A stretch of DNA of 64,000 nucleotides from Streptomyces sp. NBC_01381 (GTDB lineage: Bacteria; Actinomycetota; Actinomycetes; Streptomycetales; Streptomycetaceae): assembly GCF_026340305.1 (NCBI RefSeq), contig NZ_JAPEPI010000001.1:372001-436000 (forward strand), written 5' to 3'. The translations under genes and the position numbers were made by a program. The notes under the pieces were generated by a model. The model did no database searches. It was not told where the DNA came from and worked only from the letters and a program-made list of their open reading frames with translations. Positions 1 to 6,979 of this stretch are shown one piece after another (within the stretch, counting starts at the first letter, position 1; the number at the start of each line of letters is the position of its first letter).

Positions 1-823
1 CCCCGGTGAGCGCCTCCATCCGGTCCGCGACCGGCGCGCTCGCCAGCCTGCGGTCGGCATCCAGGACGGCATCGCCGGGCAACAGACGGGCCACGTCCTC
101 CAGTTGGGCCGCGTCCCGCACCACCACGTCGATCCGGTCGCCGCCGATCTTCGACTTCAGCTCGTCCGCCGTGCCGTCCGCGATGACCCGGCCGTGGTCG
201 ACGACCGAGATGCGGTCCGCGAGCTGGTCGGCCTCTTCGAGGTACTGCGTGGTCAGCAGGACCGTCGTGCCGCCGTCCACCAGCGAGCGGACCGCGTCCC
301 ACACCTCCGTGCGGCCGCGCGGGTCGAGGCCGGTGGTCGGCTCGTCCAGGAACAGCACCTCGGGGTCCGTGATGAGCGAGGCCGCGAGGTCCAGGCGGCG
401 GCGCATGCCGCCGCTGTACTGCTTGACGGCCTTGCGGCCCGTCTCCCCGAGGCCGAACCGGACCAGGAGCTCATCGGCCCGCACGCGCGCGCGGCGGGCA
501 CCCAGGTGGTAGAGCCGCCCGAACATCTCCAGGTTCTGCCGGCCGCTCAGCTCCTCGTCGAGCGCCGCGTGCTGGCCGAGCAGGCCGATCCGCCTCCGCA
601 CCTCGTCCGGCTGCCGCCGCACGTCGTACCCCGCGACCTCCACGCGGCCCTCGTCCGCCCGCAGCAGCGTGGCGAGCACCCGCACCGCCGTGGTCTTGCC
701 CGCGCCGTTCGGGCCGAGCACGCCGTGCACCGTGCCGCGCCCGACGGCCAGGTCCAGGCCGTCCAGGGCCCGCTTCTCCCCGTACCGCTTCCGCGCTCCC
801 TCGACGACGATCGCGTCCGTCAT
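1..823 (-). CDS. ABC transporter ATP-binding protein, drug-resistance (DrrA) type; C-terminus outside window
   Basis: Nucleotide-binding subunit of a drug-type ABC exporter; the membrane subunit should lie beyond the left edge. The ATG at 823 follows a GGAGGGAG ribosome binding site. The protein begins MTDAIVVEGARKRYG, then shows Walker A (GPNGAGKTTAVR), the ABC signature (QYSGGMRRRLDLA), Walker B (VLFLDEPTTGLDP) and the switch segment TTQYLEEADQLADRI. The long tail after the ABC core (about residues 225-274, ending at the window edge) matches DrrA-like subunits of daunorubicin-type exporters. Two copies of the PadR operator motif lie just upstream (853-870 and 911-925), so the neighbouring PadR protein probably represses it. 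The substrate cannot be read from the sequence. Confidence 0.9.
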   Translation of the reverse strand, partial: MTDAIVVEGARKRYGEKRALDGLDLAVGRGTVHGVLGPNGAGKTTAVRVLATLLRADEGRVEVAGYDVRRQPDEVRRRIGLLGQHAALDEELSGRQNLEMFGRLYHLGARRARVRADELLVRFGLGETGRKAVKQYSGGMRRRLDLAASLITDPEVLFLDEPTTGLDPRGRTEVWDAVRSLVDGGTTVLLTTQYLEEADQLADRISVVDHGRVIADGTADELKSKIGGDRIDVVVRDAAQLEDVARLLPGDAVLDADRRLASAPVADRMEALTG

Positions 824-852
824 CCGTCTCCCTCCGAGTCCCGCCCGCACCC

Positions 853-870
853 GTAGTCAAACTTGACTAC
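853..870. promoter_or_regulatory. Palindromic operator upstream of the ABC ATPase gene (PadR-type)
   Basis: GTAGTCAAACTTGACTAC is a perfect inverted repeat (8-bp arms, 2-bp centre), 30 bp upstream of the ABC ATPase start. It shares the TCAAnnTTGA core with the palindrome at the PadR/VOC promoters (1614-1631). The spacing and shared core suggest the same repressor binds both; binding is inferred. Confidence 0.7.
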
Positions 871-910
871 GAACCCAACGCGAAGGAAGGTACTCCCGGA
901 TTCAGGATTC

Positions 911-925
911 GTCAAACTTGATTAG
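911..925. promoter_or_regulatory. Second, half-degenerate copy of the PadR-type operator
   Basis: GTCAAACTTGATTAG has the TCAAACTTGA core. Its right arm (TTGATTAG) is identical to the right arm of the 1614-1631 palindrome; its left arm is imperfect. It lies between the padR stop and the ABC gene, 40 bp from the perfect site, as if two repressor dimers act on one promoter. Confidence 0.5.
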
Positions 926-955
926 CGGGCGTCCGGGCGGACATCAGGGGGACCC

Positions 956-1597
956 TCAACGCTCGTCTCCCGCATGCCGCTCCCCGGTCGCGTACGGGTT
1001 CTCCTGCCCCTCGGTGAGCACGCCGACGAACGGCTCGCCCTCGCCCGCGAACGTGTAGGCCCCGCCCTCGATGCGCTTGATCAGGCCGCGCGCCCACTCC
1101 GCGCCGCCGTCGGCCGTGTGCACCCAGAGGTTCATGATCTCGCCGATGTGCCCGAGCTGCTCCGGGCCGTCCTCGGGCGTGTAGTACTCCGTGACGGACC
1201 TGCGCCACGCCTCGATGCTGCGCACCCGCTCCTTGAGCAGCTCGACGGCCTCGCCGCGCGGCAGGTCGACGATGAAGCCGAGGCCCGCCGAGAGGATGTC
1301 CGGCCGCTGGTCGTACGAGGTGAGGGCGGACCGGAGCAGCGTGAAGAACTCCTCGGTGCCCGCTTCCGTGATCTCGTACTCCGTGCGCGGCGGCCCGCCG
1401 GCGGTCGACGGGGCGATCTCGTGCGCGTGCAGCAGGCCCTGCTTCGCCATCTGCTTCAGCGCGTGGTAGATCGAGCCGGGCTTGGCGTTGGACCACTCAT
1501 GGGCGCCCCAGTACTCCAGGTCGTTGCGCACCTGATAGCCGTGCGCACGGCCGTGCTGACGGACGGCACCGAGGACAAGGAGTCGGATCGCCGACAT
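956..1597 (-). CDS. PadR family transcriptional regulator
   Basis: Winged-helix repressor of about 213 residues. I start it at MSAIRLLVLGAV (ATG at 1597), the usual first helix of PadR proteins; an upstream in-frame start would add eight residues. The N-terminal wing region (residues about 1-85) includes GYQVRNDLEYWG, SIYHALKQMAKQGLL and a PRTEYEITEAG beta-wing. The C-terminal half (about 90-213) is the helical dimerisation part of Vir-type (longer) PadR proteins. It is divergent from the VOC gene and its promoter region contains a perfect palindrome (1614-1631) repeated upstream of the ABC ATPase gene. This fits an LmrR-like drug-sensing repressor that controls itself and both neighbours. 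The ligand is unknown. Confidence 0.92.
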   Translation of the reverse strand: MSAIRLLVLGAVRQHGRAHGYQVRNDLEYWGAHEWSNAKPGSIYHALKQMAKQGLLHAHEIAPSTAGGPPRTEYEITEAGTEEFFTLLRSALTSYDQRPDILSAGLGFIVDLPRGEAVELLKERVRSIEAWRRSVTEYYTPEDGPEQLGHIGEIMNLWVHTADGGAEWARGLIKRIEGGAYTFAGEGEPFVGVLTEGQENPYATGERHAGDER

Positions 1598-1613
1598 GAA
1601 GCCACCTCTCTTT

Positions 1614-1631
1614 CTAATCAACTTTGATTAG
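1614..1631. promoter_or_regulatory. Perfect PadR-type operator between padR and the VOC gene, overlapping a leaderless -10
   Basis: CTAATCAACTTTGATTAG is a perfect palindrome (8-bp arms, 2-bp spacer). Its last bases TAG begin a TAGAGT -10 box (1629-1634) that sits 6 nt before the VOC ATG at 1641, so a bound repressor would cover that promoter. It is also 17 bp upstream of the padR start, suggesting autoregulation. Confidence 0.75.
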
Positions 1632-1640
1632 AGTAGCGGT

Positions 1641-2249
1641 ATGGCCGAGACAATGATCCCCTTGTTCCCCTGCCACAAGCTCGACGAGACACTCGACTTC
1701 TACGAGGCCATCGGTTTCGAGGTGACCTTCCGCCAGAAGGCGCCCAATCCGCACGGCGTGGTCCGGCGCGGCGACATGCAACTGCAGTTCTTCCAACTGA
1801 AGGACTACGACCCCAAGGCCTCCTACAGCACCTGTTACATCCTGACCGACGACGTGGACACCCTCCACGCGTCCTTCCGCGCCGGCCTCAAGCAGACCCT
1901 CGGCCGGATCCCGACCCGCGGCCTGCCCCGGATCGGGACCGTGCGGGACATGAGCTACGGCGTACGGCAGTTCCTGATGACGGACCCGGCGGGCAACTGC
2001 GTCCGCATCGGGCAGCCCATCGCCGATTCCTTCGAGCACGCGCCGGTGCCCAAGGAGCGGTACGCGCGCGCCCTGCACCAGGCCACGCTCCTCGGCGCGT
2101 CCAAGGAGGACCACGCGGCCGCGGTCCGCATCATCGACCGGGCGCTCGCGGCCGACGGCACCCCCACCCCTGAACAGCTCCGCGAACTGCACGCCTTGCG
2201 GGCGGAGATGGCCGCCCACCTCGACGACGAGGGGGAGGAGAACTCCTAG
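1641..2249 (+). CDS. VOC (glyoxalase/bleomycin-resistance) family protein
   Basis: A 202-residue protein with a single vicinal-oxygen-chelate domain in the first ~130 residues (MIPLFPCHKLDETLDFYEAIGFEVTFRQ, later YGVRQFLMTDPAGNCVRIGQP). The last ~65 residues are helical and not typical of the domain. The VOC fold is used by glyoxalases, drug-binding resistance proteins and dioxygenases; the sequence does not say which. It starts at ATG 1641 with no ribosome binding site, but TAGAGT lies 6 nt upstream, so the mRNA is probably leaderless. Its promoter overlaps the PadR operator, which suggests a detoxification or drug-binding role alongside the ABC exporter. Confidence 0.85.
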   Translation: MAETMIPLFPCHKLDETLDFYEAIGFEVTFRQKAPNPHGVVRRGDMQLQFFQLKDYDPKASYSTCYILTDDVDTLHASFRAGLKQTLGRIPTRGLPRIGTVRDMSYGVRQFLMTDPAGNCVRIGQPIADSFEHAPVPKERYARALHQATLLGASKEDHAAAVRIIDRALAADGTPTPEQLRELHALRAEMAAHLDDEGEENS

Positions 2250-2255
2250 CCGGCC

Positions 2256-2801
2256 CTAGCCCCAGCTCTCCCCGCGCTCCAGCGCCACCAGCTCGAAGGC
2301 CGTCTTGCCGTCGAGGGACTCGCGGATGATGTCGGCGTGGCCCGAGTGCCGGGACATCTCCGTGATCAGCCGGAGCAGGACCCAGCGCATCGACACGTCC
2401 TCCTTCGGGAACCACGGCTGGTCCGGGAGCGCGAAGGTCTCGTCGAGGGTGGGCAGGGAGCGGATGAACTCCTCGGTGCGGTCCGCCACTTGGGCCCAGT
2501 ACGCGAGCGCGGACTCCACCGTCTCGTCCTCGGTCAGGCGGAAGCACTCGTCCCAGTTCGCCTCGGTGCGCTCGACCGCCGGGGCGACGCCCTTCGCCCG
2601 CGAGATCCAGACCTCCTCGACCTCCGCGACATGCTTGAGCAGCCCGGAGAGCGAGAGTTCGCTGGCGCTCGGCTTCGTCGCCGCCCGCTCGTCGCTCAGG
2701 CCGATCAGGGCCCGCCGGATGCCGCCGCGCTCGGCGTCCAGGAAGGCGAGCAGCGCGCCGCGCTCGTCGCCGGGGGCCTCTGCGTTGACGTGGGTGACCA
2801 T
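2256..2801 (-). CDS. DinB family protein (DUF664)
   Basis: A 181-residue four-helix-bundle protein of the DinB/DUF664 superfamily, which includes thiol (mycothiol/bacillithiol) transferases and maleylpyruvate isomerases. Typical features are [25 protein letters not shown] helix 1, the second-helix KHVAEVEEVWI with a metal-ligand histidine, and the late helix ITEMSRHSGHADIIRE with two histidines in HSGHAD. These three histidines fit the family metal site. It converges on the VOC gene with a 6-bp gap. Substrate unknown. Confidence 0.85.
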   Translation of the reverse strand: MVTHVNAEAPGDERGALLAFLDAERGGIRRALIGLSDERAATKPSASELSLSGLLKHVAEVEEVWISRAKGVAPAVERTEANWDECFRLTEDETVESALAYWAQVADRTEEFIRSLPTLDETFALPDQPWFPKEDVSMRWVLLRLITEMSRHSGHADIIRESLDGKTAFELVALERGESWG

Positions 2802-2859
2802 GGGGTCCGCCTCTCCGAGCCTGTGGAGCCTGCCGGGCTTTCCGACACCACAGACACTA

Positions 2860-2896
2860 CGGACCCTTGCGGTCAGGTTCTGTCCGCAAGGGTCCG
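2860..2896. promoter_or_regulatory. Long perfect inverted repeat between the ALDH 3' end and the DinB promoter
   Basis: Two 13-bp arms (CGGACCCTTGCGG at 2860-2872 and its exact complement at 2884-2896) enclose an 11-nt loop. It lies 43 bp after the aldehyde dehydrogenase stop and 59 bp before the DinB start, both on the minus strand. It could terminate the first gene or act as an operator for the second. No clear T-tract follows. Confidence 0.6.
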
Positions 2897-2938
2897 CAGG
2901 TTCGGTCGGGGAGTTCTACGACGTACGCAGAACGGTTC

Positions 2939-4396
2939 TCAGAACGGGAAGCGCGACCTGCCGTGCTGCACCGAGATCCACTTCTGCGTCGTGAACGCGT
3001 CCACCGTCGAATCGCCGTTCAGCCGCCCGACGCCCGAGCTCTTCTCGCCGCCGAAGGGCACGATCGGCTCGTCGTGCACGGTGCCGTCGTTCACGTGGAA
3101 CATGCCGCTCTTCACCTGCCGCGCGAACCGCACACCGCGCTCCACGTCGGCCGTGTGGACGGCGCCGCTGAGCCCGTACGGCGTGTCGTTGGTGATCCGC
3201 AGGGCGTCGTCCTCGCCGTCGAAGGGCATCAGGATCGCGACGGGGCCGAAGATCTCCTGCCGCAGGACCGGGGAGTCGGCCGGCACGTCCACGAGGACGG
3301 TGGGGTGTACGAGGTTGCCCTCGACGTGGCCGTGGATCAGCGCCTTCGCGCCCGACGCGACCGTCTGCTCGACGGTCTTCATCACCGCGTCGGCCTGCGA
3401 GGAGTTGATCAGCGGGCCGATGTGGGTCGCCGGGTCCGCCGGGTCGCCGACCTTCAGGGTGGCGACCTTCGCGACGAACTTCTCGGTGAACTCCGCCTGC
3501 AGCGACCGGTCCACGAGGATGCGGTTGGCGGCCATGCAGACCTGGCCCTGGTGCACGAACCGGCTGAAGACCGCCGCGTCCACGGCGTAGTCGATGTCCG
3601 CGTCGTCCAGGACGACAAGCGCGCTGTTGCCGCCGAGCTCCAGGATCGAGCGCTTGAAGTTCGACGCGCAGACCGTGCCGACGTGCCGGCCGACGCGGTC
3701 CGAGCCGGTGAAGGAGATGACGCTCGGCACCGGGTGCTCGATGAACGCGTCACCGATCTCGGCGATGTCCGTGATGACGACGTTCAGGACGCCTGCCGGA
3801 AGTCCCGCGTCCTCGAACAGCCTGGCAAGGAAGCTGCCGCCCATCACGGGCGTGTTCTGGTGCGGCTTGAGCACCACCGCGTTGCCCAGGGCGAGCGCAG
3901 GGGCGACGGTCTTGAGGGAGAGCAGGAGCGGGAAGTTGAAGGGGCTGATGGCCCCGACCACGCCCACCGGGACGCGGTAGAGACGGTTCTCCTTGCCGTC
4001 GTCGGGCGACGGCAGGATGCGGCCTTCGGGCTGCAGCGCGACATGCACGGCCTCGCGCAGGAATTCCTTGGTGAGGTGCAGCTCGAAGCCTGCCTTGAGC
4101 CGGGTCCCGCCAAGCTCGGCGACTATCGCCTCGGATATCTCGTCCTCGCGGTCCTCGATGATGCGCAGGGCACGCTCGAAGACACCGCGCCTGGCGTAGG
4201 GGTTGGTCGCGCCCCACTCCTTCTGCGCACGCTCGGCCGCCCGGTAGGCCTGGTCCACCTCGTCGGCCGTGGCCACGGTGATCGACGCCAGCTTCTCCCC
4301 GTTGTACGGGTTGAAGTCGATGATGTCCCAGGAGCCGGAGCCGGCCTTCCACTCACCGTCGATGTACTGGTGAGCCAGGTCAGTGAAGAAGGACAT
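2939..4396 (-). CDS. Aldehyde dehydrogenase family protein (benzaldehyde/vanillin dehydrogenase-like)
   Basis: NAD(P)-dependent oxidation of an aldehyde to the acid. The 485-residue protein has the family's usual length. Visible motifs: cofactor-binding ISPFNFPL and VLKPHQNTP, FTGSDRVG, the general-base glutamate in ILELGGNS (about residue 253), and the catalytic cysteine in HQGQVCMAANR (about 287). The C-terminal part has EIFGPVAILMPF and FGGEKSSGVGRLNG. Overall pattern resembles aromatic aldehyde dehydrogenases, but the substrate is not fixed by sequence. I use ATG 4396, preceded by AAGGGG, rather than the upstream in-frame start at 4426, which lacks a binding site. Monocistronic in appearance. 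Confidence 0.93.
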   Translation of the reverse strand: MSFFTDLAHQYIDGEWKAGSGSWDIIDFNPYNGEKLASITVATADEVDQAYRAAERAQKEWGATNPYARRGVFERALRIIEDREDEISEAIVAELGGTRLKAGFELHLTKEFLREAVHVALQPEGRILPSPDDGKENRLYRVPVGVVGAISPFNFPLLLSLKTVAPALALGNAVVLKPHQNTPVMGGSFLARLFEDAGLPAGVLNVVITDIAEIGDAFIEHPVPSVISFTGSDRVGRHVGTVCASNFKRSILELGGNSALVVLDDADIDYAVDAAVFSRFVHQGQVCMAANRILVDRSLQAEFTEKFVAKVATLKVGDPADPATHIGPLINSSQADAVMKTVEQTVASGAKALIHGHVEGNLVHPTVLVDVPADSPVLRQEIFGPVAILMPFDGEDDALRITNDTPYGLSGAVHTADVERGVRFARQVKSGMFHVNDGTVHDEPIVPFGGEKSSGVGRLNGDSTVDAFTTQKWISVQHGRSRFPF

Positions 4397-4453
4397 GAGA
4401 CCCCTTGCCGCAGACTGTGCAGACATCTGATTTCACGTCATCGTACTGACGTT

Positions 4454-5317
4454 TCAGGTCAGTTGGAGTAGACCACGGAGAAGATCCCGGCTATCGGCCG
4501 GATTCGGGCTGTCGCTCTGCAACTGGCTCACCACCCGCTCGTACTGGGCCACTTCCTCGGCCTTGTCGAGATATAGGGCTCCGGTCAGCTGCTCCACGTA
4601 CACGACGTCCGAGAGGTCCGATTCCGGGAAGCGCAGCATCGTGAACGCTCCGCTCTCGCCCGAGTGCCCACCGAAACTGAACGGCATCACCTGAAGGGTG
4701 ACATTCGGCCGTTCCGAGATGTCGATGAGATGCTGGATCTGACCGCGCATCACTTCCCGGTCTCCGTACGGGCGTCGCAGTGCCGCCTCGTCGAGTACGC
4801 AGTGGAAGCGGGGAGCACGCTCGGACACGAGCAGCTTCTGGCGCTCCAGACGGAGCGCGACGCGGCGCTCGATCTCGGCCTTGCTCGCGCCCTTCATGCC
4901 GCGCGCGACGACCGCGTGGGCGTACGCCTCGGTCTGCAACAGGCCGTTGACGAACTGGACTTCATAGACACGGATGAGCGATGCGGCGCCCTCGAGACCC
5001 ACATAGGTCTGGAACCAGCCGGGCAGGACGTCGGAGTAACTGTGCCACCAGCCTGCGAGGTTGGCCTCTTTGGCGAGCGAGAGCAGAGCGACGCGCTCGG
5101 TCTCTTCGGTGACGCCGTACAGCGTCAGCAGGTCCTCGACGTCCCTGGACTTGAAGCTCACCCGTCCCAACTCCATGCGGCTGATCTTCGATTCGGAAGC
5201 GCGGATCGAGTAGCCGGCCGCTTCACGGGTGATGCCACGCGATTCCCTGAGGCGCCTGAGTTGCGAGCCAAGGAGCATGCGCCGTACGACCGAGCCGCTC
5301 GACTCCCCTGCGGTCAC
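4454..5317 (-). CDS. XRE family regulator with DUF5753 domain (WhiJ-like)
   Basis: DNA-binding protein of about 287 residues. Residues ~10-70 form a helix-turn-helix (LGSQLRRLRESRGITREAAGYSIRASESKISRMELGR); the rest is the DUF5753 ligand/partner domain (GLEGAASLIRVYEVQFVNGLLQTEAYA, then FHCVLDEAALRRPYGD and VMPFSFGGHSG). These are known in Streptomyces as WhiJ-like proteins and usually pair with a small DUF397 protein, present here at 6156-6395. The preferred start is GTG 5317, 9 nt after GGGGAGGA; a TTG at 5326 abuts that site too closely. Divergent from the ATPase-fold gene; the intergenic 27-bp element is its likely binding site. Confidence 0.88.
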   Translation of the reverse strand: MTAGESSGSVVRRMLLGSQLRRLRESRGITREAAGYSIRASESKISRMELGRVSFKSRDVEDLLTLYGVTEETERVALLSLAKEANLAGWWHSYSDVLPGWFQTYVGLEGAASLIRVYEVQFVNGLLQTEAYAHAVVARGMKGASKAEIERRVALRLERQKLLVSERAPRFHCVLDEAALRRPYGDREVMRGQIQHLIDISERPNVTLQVMPFSFGGHSGESGAFTMLRFPESDLSDVVYVEQLTGALYLDKAEEVAQYERVVSQLQSDSPNPADSRDLLRGLLQLT

Positions 5318-5477
5318 TTCGCTCAATCCTCCCCATCACTTGGAAGCCAGCAGTCTGCCATTAAACGCTTCAGGCCGTACTCGTTCGGTTACAGAAACGG
5401 AAAGCCTTCGGAAGTCCTCCACAAGAAGTCGTAGGAAGAAATGGGCAAGAAGTGTCACGGGAACGGCCAAGTCCGGC

Positions 5478-5504
5478 GCGTGCACGTGCATCTGCCCTTG
5501 CATC
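5478..5504 (+). promoter_or_regulatory. 27-bp element, copy 1, upstream of the ATPase-fold gene
   Basis: Runs GCGTGCACGTGCATCTGCCC then TTGCATC, about 100 nt before the start at 5605. A 26/27 match lies in the same relative position before the DUF397 gene (6480-6506, opposite strand). TTGCAT (5499-5504) could be a -35, with AACCAT 17 nt further on as -10. The CATCTGC sequence is repeated inside. It is the best candidate operator for the adjacent XRE regulator. Confidence 0.6.
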
Positions 5505-5604
5505 TGCTGTACGCATTCGGAACCATGGTCCGCGCGCCACCTCTGTACCACCGACCGCGCCACCGCTCCATCGCTATGTACCGCGAAACCGGGGAGTGCC
5601 TCGC

Positions 5605-6090
5605 ATGGGGACGAATGGATCGACCATGCTCGAGCCGTTACGGCAGGGGCTTCCCCCACTCGACCCTTCTGCGGTCTCCAGCGCGGCATCCTGCTCCCTG
5701 CCCGCCCGCTACGAAGCGGTGGGCAGCGCACGGCAGTTCACGCGCAAGACGCTGGACCAGTGGGAACTGGAAGAGCGCTTCGACGACATAGCGCTCGTCG
5801 TCTCCGAACTCGTCACCAACGCCCTCAGACACGCGCTGCCCTCCGACACCCCGCGCGACCAGAACCCGCCGGTGCGGCTGCACTTGATGCGCTGGACCTC
5901 GCGTCTGGTGTGTGCGGTGCGCGATCCCAGCGACGACAGTCCGGTGGCGCGCGAGACGGACGACGACTTCTCCGCCGAGTCGGGCCGCGGCCTGTTCCTG
6001 GTGGACTCCTTCAGCGACAGCTGGGGCTGGCACCCGCTCGCGGGCACCCTGCGCGGCAAGGTGGTCTGGGCGCTGTTCCAGCTGTCGTAG
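5605..6090 (+). CDS. ATP-binding protein, HATPase_c fold (RsbW/anti-sigma-like)
   Basis: A 161-residue single-domain GHKL ATPase like serine kinases/anti-sigma factors of the RsbW family. N box: VVSELVTNALRHAL; G1-type segment: AVRDPSDDSP; G2-like: SGRGLFLVDSFSDSWGW. Start is ATG 5605 after GGGGAG; the longer open frame upstream has no supporting site. In Streptomyces such ATPases often sit beside WhiJ-like and DUF397 genes, as here. No STAS-domain partner is nearby, so its target is unknown. Confidence 0.88.
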   Translation: MGTNGSTMLEPLRQGLPPLDPSAVSSAASCSLPARYEAVGSARQFTRKTLDQWELEERFDDIALVVSELVTNALRHALPSDTPRDQNPPVRLHLMRWTSRLVCAVRDPSDDSPVARETDDDFSAESGRGLFLVDSFSDSWGWHPLAGTLRGKVVWALFQLS

Positions 6091-6155
6091 GCGGGCCGGC
6101 CGCCGTCATGGGCGGCCGCACCCGCTTTTCAGCGGGCTAACCACCTATCAGCGGG

Positions 6156-6395
6156 CTAACCACCTATCAGGTGGTCGAACTCCCCGTCCTTCATCCCGAG
6201 CAGCATCGCCTCTATCTCCGCCCGCGTGTAGACGAGCGCCGGGCCCTCGGGGAAGCGCGAGTTGCGCACGGCGACGTCGCCACCGGGCAGTTTCGCGAAC
6301 TCCACGCAGGATCCCTGCGAGTTGCTGTGCCTGCTCTTCTGCCAGACCACCCCGTGAAGCTCCGTGGCCGCCATGCCGTTAAACACGTGGTGCAC
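6156..6395 (-). CDS. DUF397 domain-containing small protein
   Basis: A 79-residue protein. The DUF397 pattern is clear: WQKSRHSNSQGSCVEFAKLPGGDVAVRNSRFPEG, then YTRAEIEAMLLGMKDGEFDHL. DUF397 proteins are the usual small partners of WhiJ-like XRE/DUF5753 regulators and may counter their repression (family knowledge, from memory). Start GTG 6395 lies 6 nt after GGGGAG. Its upstream region carries the second 27-bp element plus a TATGAT -10 (6458-6463), so it probably shares control with the ATPase-fold gene. Confidence 0.88.
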   Translation of the reverse strand: MHHVFNGMAATELHGVVWQKSRHSNSQGSCVEFAKLPGGDVAVRNSRFPEGPALVYTRAEIEAMLLGMKDGEFDHLIGG

Positions 6396-6479
6396 AGGTC
6401 GCTCCCCGGTGGTGCAGTGCCCGATGTGGCTCTAGATGCAGTGGTCAACTGTCCCGGATCATAGCTGTGTTCACATGCC

Positions 6480-6506
6480 GATGCATGGGCAGATGCACGT
6501 GCACGC
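6480..6506 (-). promoter_or_regulatory. 27-bp element, copy 2, upstream of the DUF397 gene
   Basis: Read on the minus strand, this matches 26 of 27 bases of 5478-5504 and lies 85 nt before the DUF397 start. Its ATGCAT end is followed by 17 nt and TATGAT, mirroring the -35/-10 spacing at copy 1. The bases around it differ from copy 1, so conservation of the element itself suggests function. Confidence 0.6.
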
Positions 6507-6669
6507 GGGGTGTTCCCTTGGTTACAGCTCTGTCAGCACCTGCCCAGGCCCCCGCATGACATGCGAACGCCAGCCCCCGCTAGAGAGAGACGCGTACCGC
6601 GCCCTTCGTGTTCCACCATCCGCGTCATGGTCCAGGCCATCGGCCGATCGGGGGTCATGAATACGACGA

Positions 6670-6716
6670 AAGGCGGGCATCCGCCTACGGGTCACACGTA
6701 GGGAGATGCCCGCCTT
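6670..6716 (-). terminator. Terminator after rpsR
   Basis: Outer 12-bp arms (AAGGCGGGCATC, 6670-6681; complement 6705-6716) and an inner CCTACG/CGTAGG stem form a long hairpin 24 nt beyond the S18 stop. The minus-strand transcript enters it directly. Confidence 0.75.
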
Positions 6717-6739
6717 CGGAGGGCCGAGAGGGGCGCGAT

Positions 6740-6979
6740 TCAGCGAGGAGAGCCGTACGGCAGCAGCGCCATCTCCCGGGCGTTCTTGATCGCCCGCGCG
6801 AGCAGCCGCTGCTGCTGGGCGCTGACACGGGTGACCCGCCGGGAGCGGATCTTGCCGCGGTCCGAGATGAACTTCCGGAGCAGATCCGTGTCCTTGTAGT
6901 CGATGTACGTGATCTTCGCCTGGTCGAGGGGATTGGGACGCGGCTTCTGGACGCGCGGGTTCGGCTTGCGGGGGGACAT
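6740..6979 (-). CDS. rpsR: 30S ribosomal protein S18, zinc-independent (C-) paralogue
   Basis: A 79-residue S18: [54 protein letters not shown]. The protein has no cysteine at all, while the zinc-binding Streptomyces S18 keeps Cys residues near its N-terminus. Such C- paralogues replace the zinc-binding ribosomal proteins when zinc is short and are Zur-controlled. It is the last gene of a minus-strand operon: L33, L31, CobW-like, S18. Its ATG abuts the CobW-like stop, so translation is probably coupled. Confidence 0.93.
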   Translation of the reverse strand: MSPRKPNPRVQKPRPNPLDQAKITYIDYKDTDLLRKFISDRGKIRSRRVTRVSAQQQRLLARAIKNAREMALLPYGSPR

